From JBAVQS01 sp049694275 (GTDB lineage Bacteria; Chloroflexota; Anaerolineae; UBA4142; SHND01): DNA of 5,828 bases. A model generated the notes under the pieces. The model searched no databases and had not been told where the DNA came from. It saw only the letters and a list, made by a program, of their open reading frames with translations. The translations under genes and the position numbers were made by a program. Shown piece by piece: positions 4,784 to 5,828 of this stretch (within the stretch, counting starts at the first letter, position 1; each line of letters begins with the position of its first letter). Where the stretch lies: assembly GCA_049694275.1 (NCBI GenBank), contig JBAVQS010000182.1:1-5828 (forward strand), in the 5' to 3' direction.

Positions 4784-5828
4784 TTTCCCCACATTGGCAC
4801 CCCCATGGCATTTGAAAGGATATTCATTATAGGGCGGTATATGTCCCACGTCCCTATACGGTCTGTGTGAGTCTGATAGTAATGACCTTCGACAGGGGGA
4901 GCACCTTTACCTACACCGATCGTAACGCCCTGTAAGGGTCCTCCGTTTGTACTTTGCGAATAATTGAGACTCCCTGCTACCACAGTGACGCCAGAAACAT
5001 CCATATCTCCCGCATAGCTGTTTATGTCTACCATTCCCCACATTGGGCCCGAATGGATGTCAATCAGGGAAGCGCTCGGCGTCATGAATGCATGTCCATT
5101 ATTCGTAATATTCCAACCGAACAATCCTATCTGACTAGTCTCCCAATCGAAGACCAAATCGAACCCTCCGCCCGGAGCCCAATGAAAGAAGCTCGGCAAT
5201 TGTGTGCCGACACCAACGACAGAGCTAGGTCTCTGGCAGAATTTGCCAAGTGGACACCAACTTGGAGGCGTTGGCAATGATTTAGACGCCGTGGCATTAC
5301 TCCCTAACGGGTCTTTTGTTTGTTCAGTTCCTGCTTTCGGTCCGGTGCAATTCTGTGGATCCGCATCCGGTGCGCCGCAAGGTAAGGGCGATCCCTCAGC
5401 GGGAAGACTAGGCTGACTTGGACTTGGAGGGGGTCCGCAGGAAACCGGATCCCCGCAACTCGGGGGCTGATCAGGTGGCTCGCAGATTCCATCCGGGCAA
5501 GGCCCCGTAGGAGGCATGTGCCCTGTTGGGTCTGTATATCGCACTGGGTTGTTGTAAACATACGAATAGCGGTTTAAGGTCTGCGGATTGAATGGATTGG
5601 GCACTATCGAATCAGGCTGGATGAAGCGCCCCAACTGGCTATCATAGTATCTCGCCCCATAATACATCAACGCATCGCCGCTATCAAACTTCTGCCCCGT
5701 AAAGCCATAGTCCGTCACCGCCGGGTTATGGTCCACCGACCGCACCGCGCCAAAGGCAAAGTAGGTCTGCGCGCTCACCACCCCGCCGCTGCTATCTGTC
5801 GTCACACTTGTCGAGCCGAGATGGTCCG
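4780..5828 (-). CDS. RHS-family protein, C-terminal part with unique tip domain (5' end outside window)
   Basis: The frame is open to the right edge; the first visible residues are DHLGSTSVTTDSSGGVV, so the true start is further right and the GTG at 5805 is internal. The conserved RHS core follows: YYGARYYDSQLGRFIQPD, NRYSYVYNNPVRYTDPTGH (about residues 55-103 of the visible part). In RHS/polymorphic-toxin proteins the segment after DPTG is the variable tip. Here it is a linker of about 85 residues rich in Pro and Cys (eight Cys, e.g. GPCPDGIC, PSCGDPVSCGPPPSP, PSWCPLGKFC). A C-terminal domain of about 155 residues follows (FDLVFDWETSQIGLFGW, YAGDMDVSGVTVVAGSLNYS, GVTIGVGKGAPPVEG). It is Gly/Ser-rich with alternating hydrophobics, probably all-beta. 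I see no recognised nuclease, deaminase or ADP-ribosyltransferase motif. RHS shells encapsulate or present such tips outside the cell. The gene is first visible in the overlapping three-gene unit. The RHS assignment is firm; toxin activity is inference. Confidence 0.85.
   Translation of the reverse strand, partial: DHLGSTSVTTDSSGGVVSAQTYFAFGAVRSVDHNPAVTDYGFTGQKFDSGDALMYYGARYYDSQLGRFIQPDSIVPNPFNPQTLNRYSYVYNNPVRYTDPTGHMPPTGPCPDGICEPPDQPPSCGDPVSCGPPPSPSQPSLPAEGSPLPCGAPDADPQNCTGPKAGTEQTKDPLGSNATASKSLPTPPSWCPLGKFCQRPSSVVGVGTQLPSFFHWAPGGGFDLVFDWETSQIGLFGWNITNNGHAFMTPSASLIDIHSGPMWGMVDINSYAGDMDVSGVTVVAGSLNYSQSTNGGPLQGVTIGVGKGAPPVEGHYYQTHTDRIGTWDIYRPIMNILSNAMGVPMWGK

Noticed and set aside
4784..4849. 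Upstream in-frame start for the lipoprotein gene
   Set aside because: It would overlap the RHS gene by 70 bases and place 22 polar residues before the signal peptide; the ATGA overlap at 4783 is the more likely start.

Overview
The window looks like an accessory, repeat-rich stretch of a free-living bacterium, most likely a member of Chloroflexota. This is inferred from content: RHS-repeat proteins joined to long Thr-Pro ('TPTPTAT') linkers, sialidase-like repeat segments, an Ig-like lipoprotein and dispersed palindromic intergenic repeats are a familiar combination there. No rRNA, tRNA or housekeeping marker is present to confirm it. All substantial genes lie on the minus strand; only an IS3 transposase fragment is on the plus strand.

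Right half (3183-5828): an apparently intact operon, read right to left. First comes the 3' end of an RHS-family protein (5' end beyond the right edge). It has the RHS core motif, then a Pro/Cys-rich linker and a unique C-terminal domain of about 155 residues that I do not recognise. Its TGA overlaps the ATG of a 153-residue lipoprotein gene (ATGA), whose TGA overlaps the start of a membrane-anchored PQQ-like beta-propeller gene (GTGATG). The tight overlaps suggest the three products are made together and may form one surface or secretion-linked unit. A polymorphic-toxin reading, with the RHS tip as effector and a downstream product as immunity or accessory protein, is plausible but unproven.

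Middle (2187-3182): debris. It holds a 3' fragment of an IS3-family transposase with its right terminal repeat, abutting a minus-strand Ig-like gene that has lost its 5' end and carries a frameshift.

Left half (1-2187): a second, degraded RHS gene. It encodes sialidase-like repeats, a Thr-Pro linker, a beta-sandwich carbohydrate-binding-like domain and RHS repeats. The frame collapses at a 17-bp inverted repeat (553-605), just after the DGLGS motif of the RHS core. The open frame then continues into non-homologous sequence and ends inside a dispersed hairpin repeat (304-378). Further left are a second dispersed palindromic repeat (137-204) and the first 16 codons of a minus-strand gene with a strong ribosome binding site, possibly a transposase.
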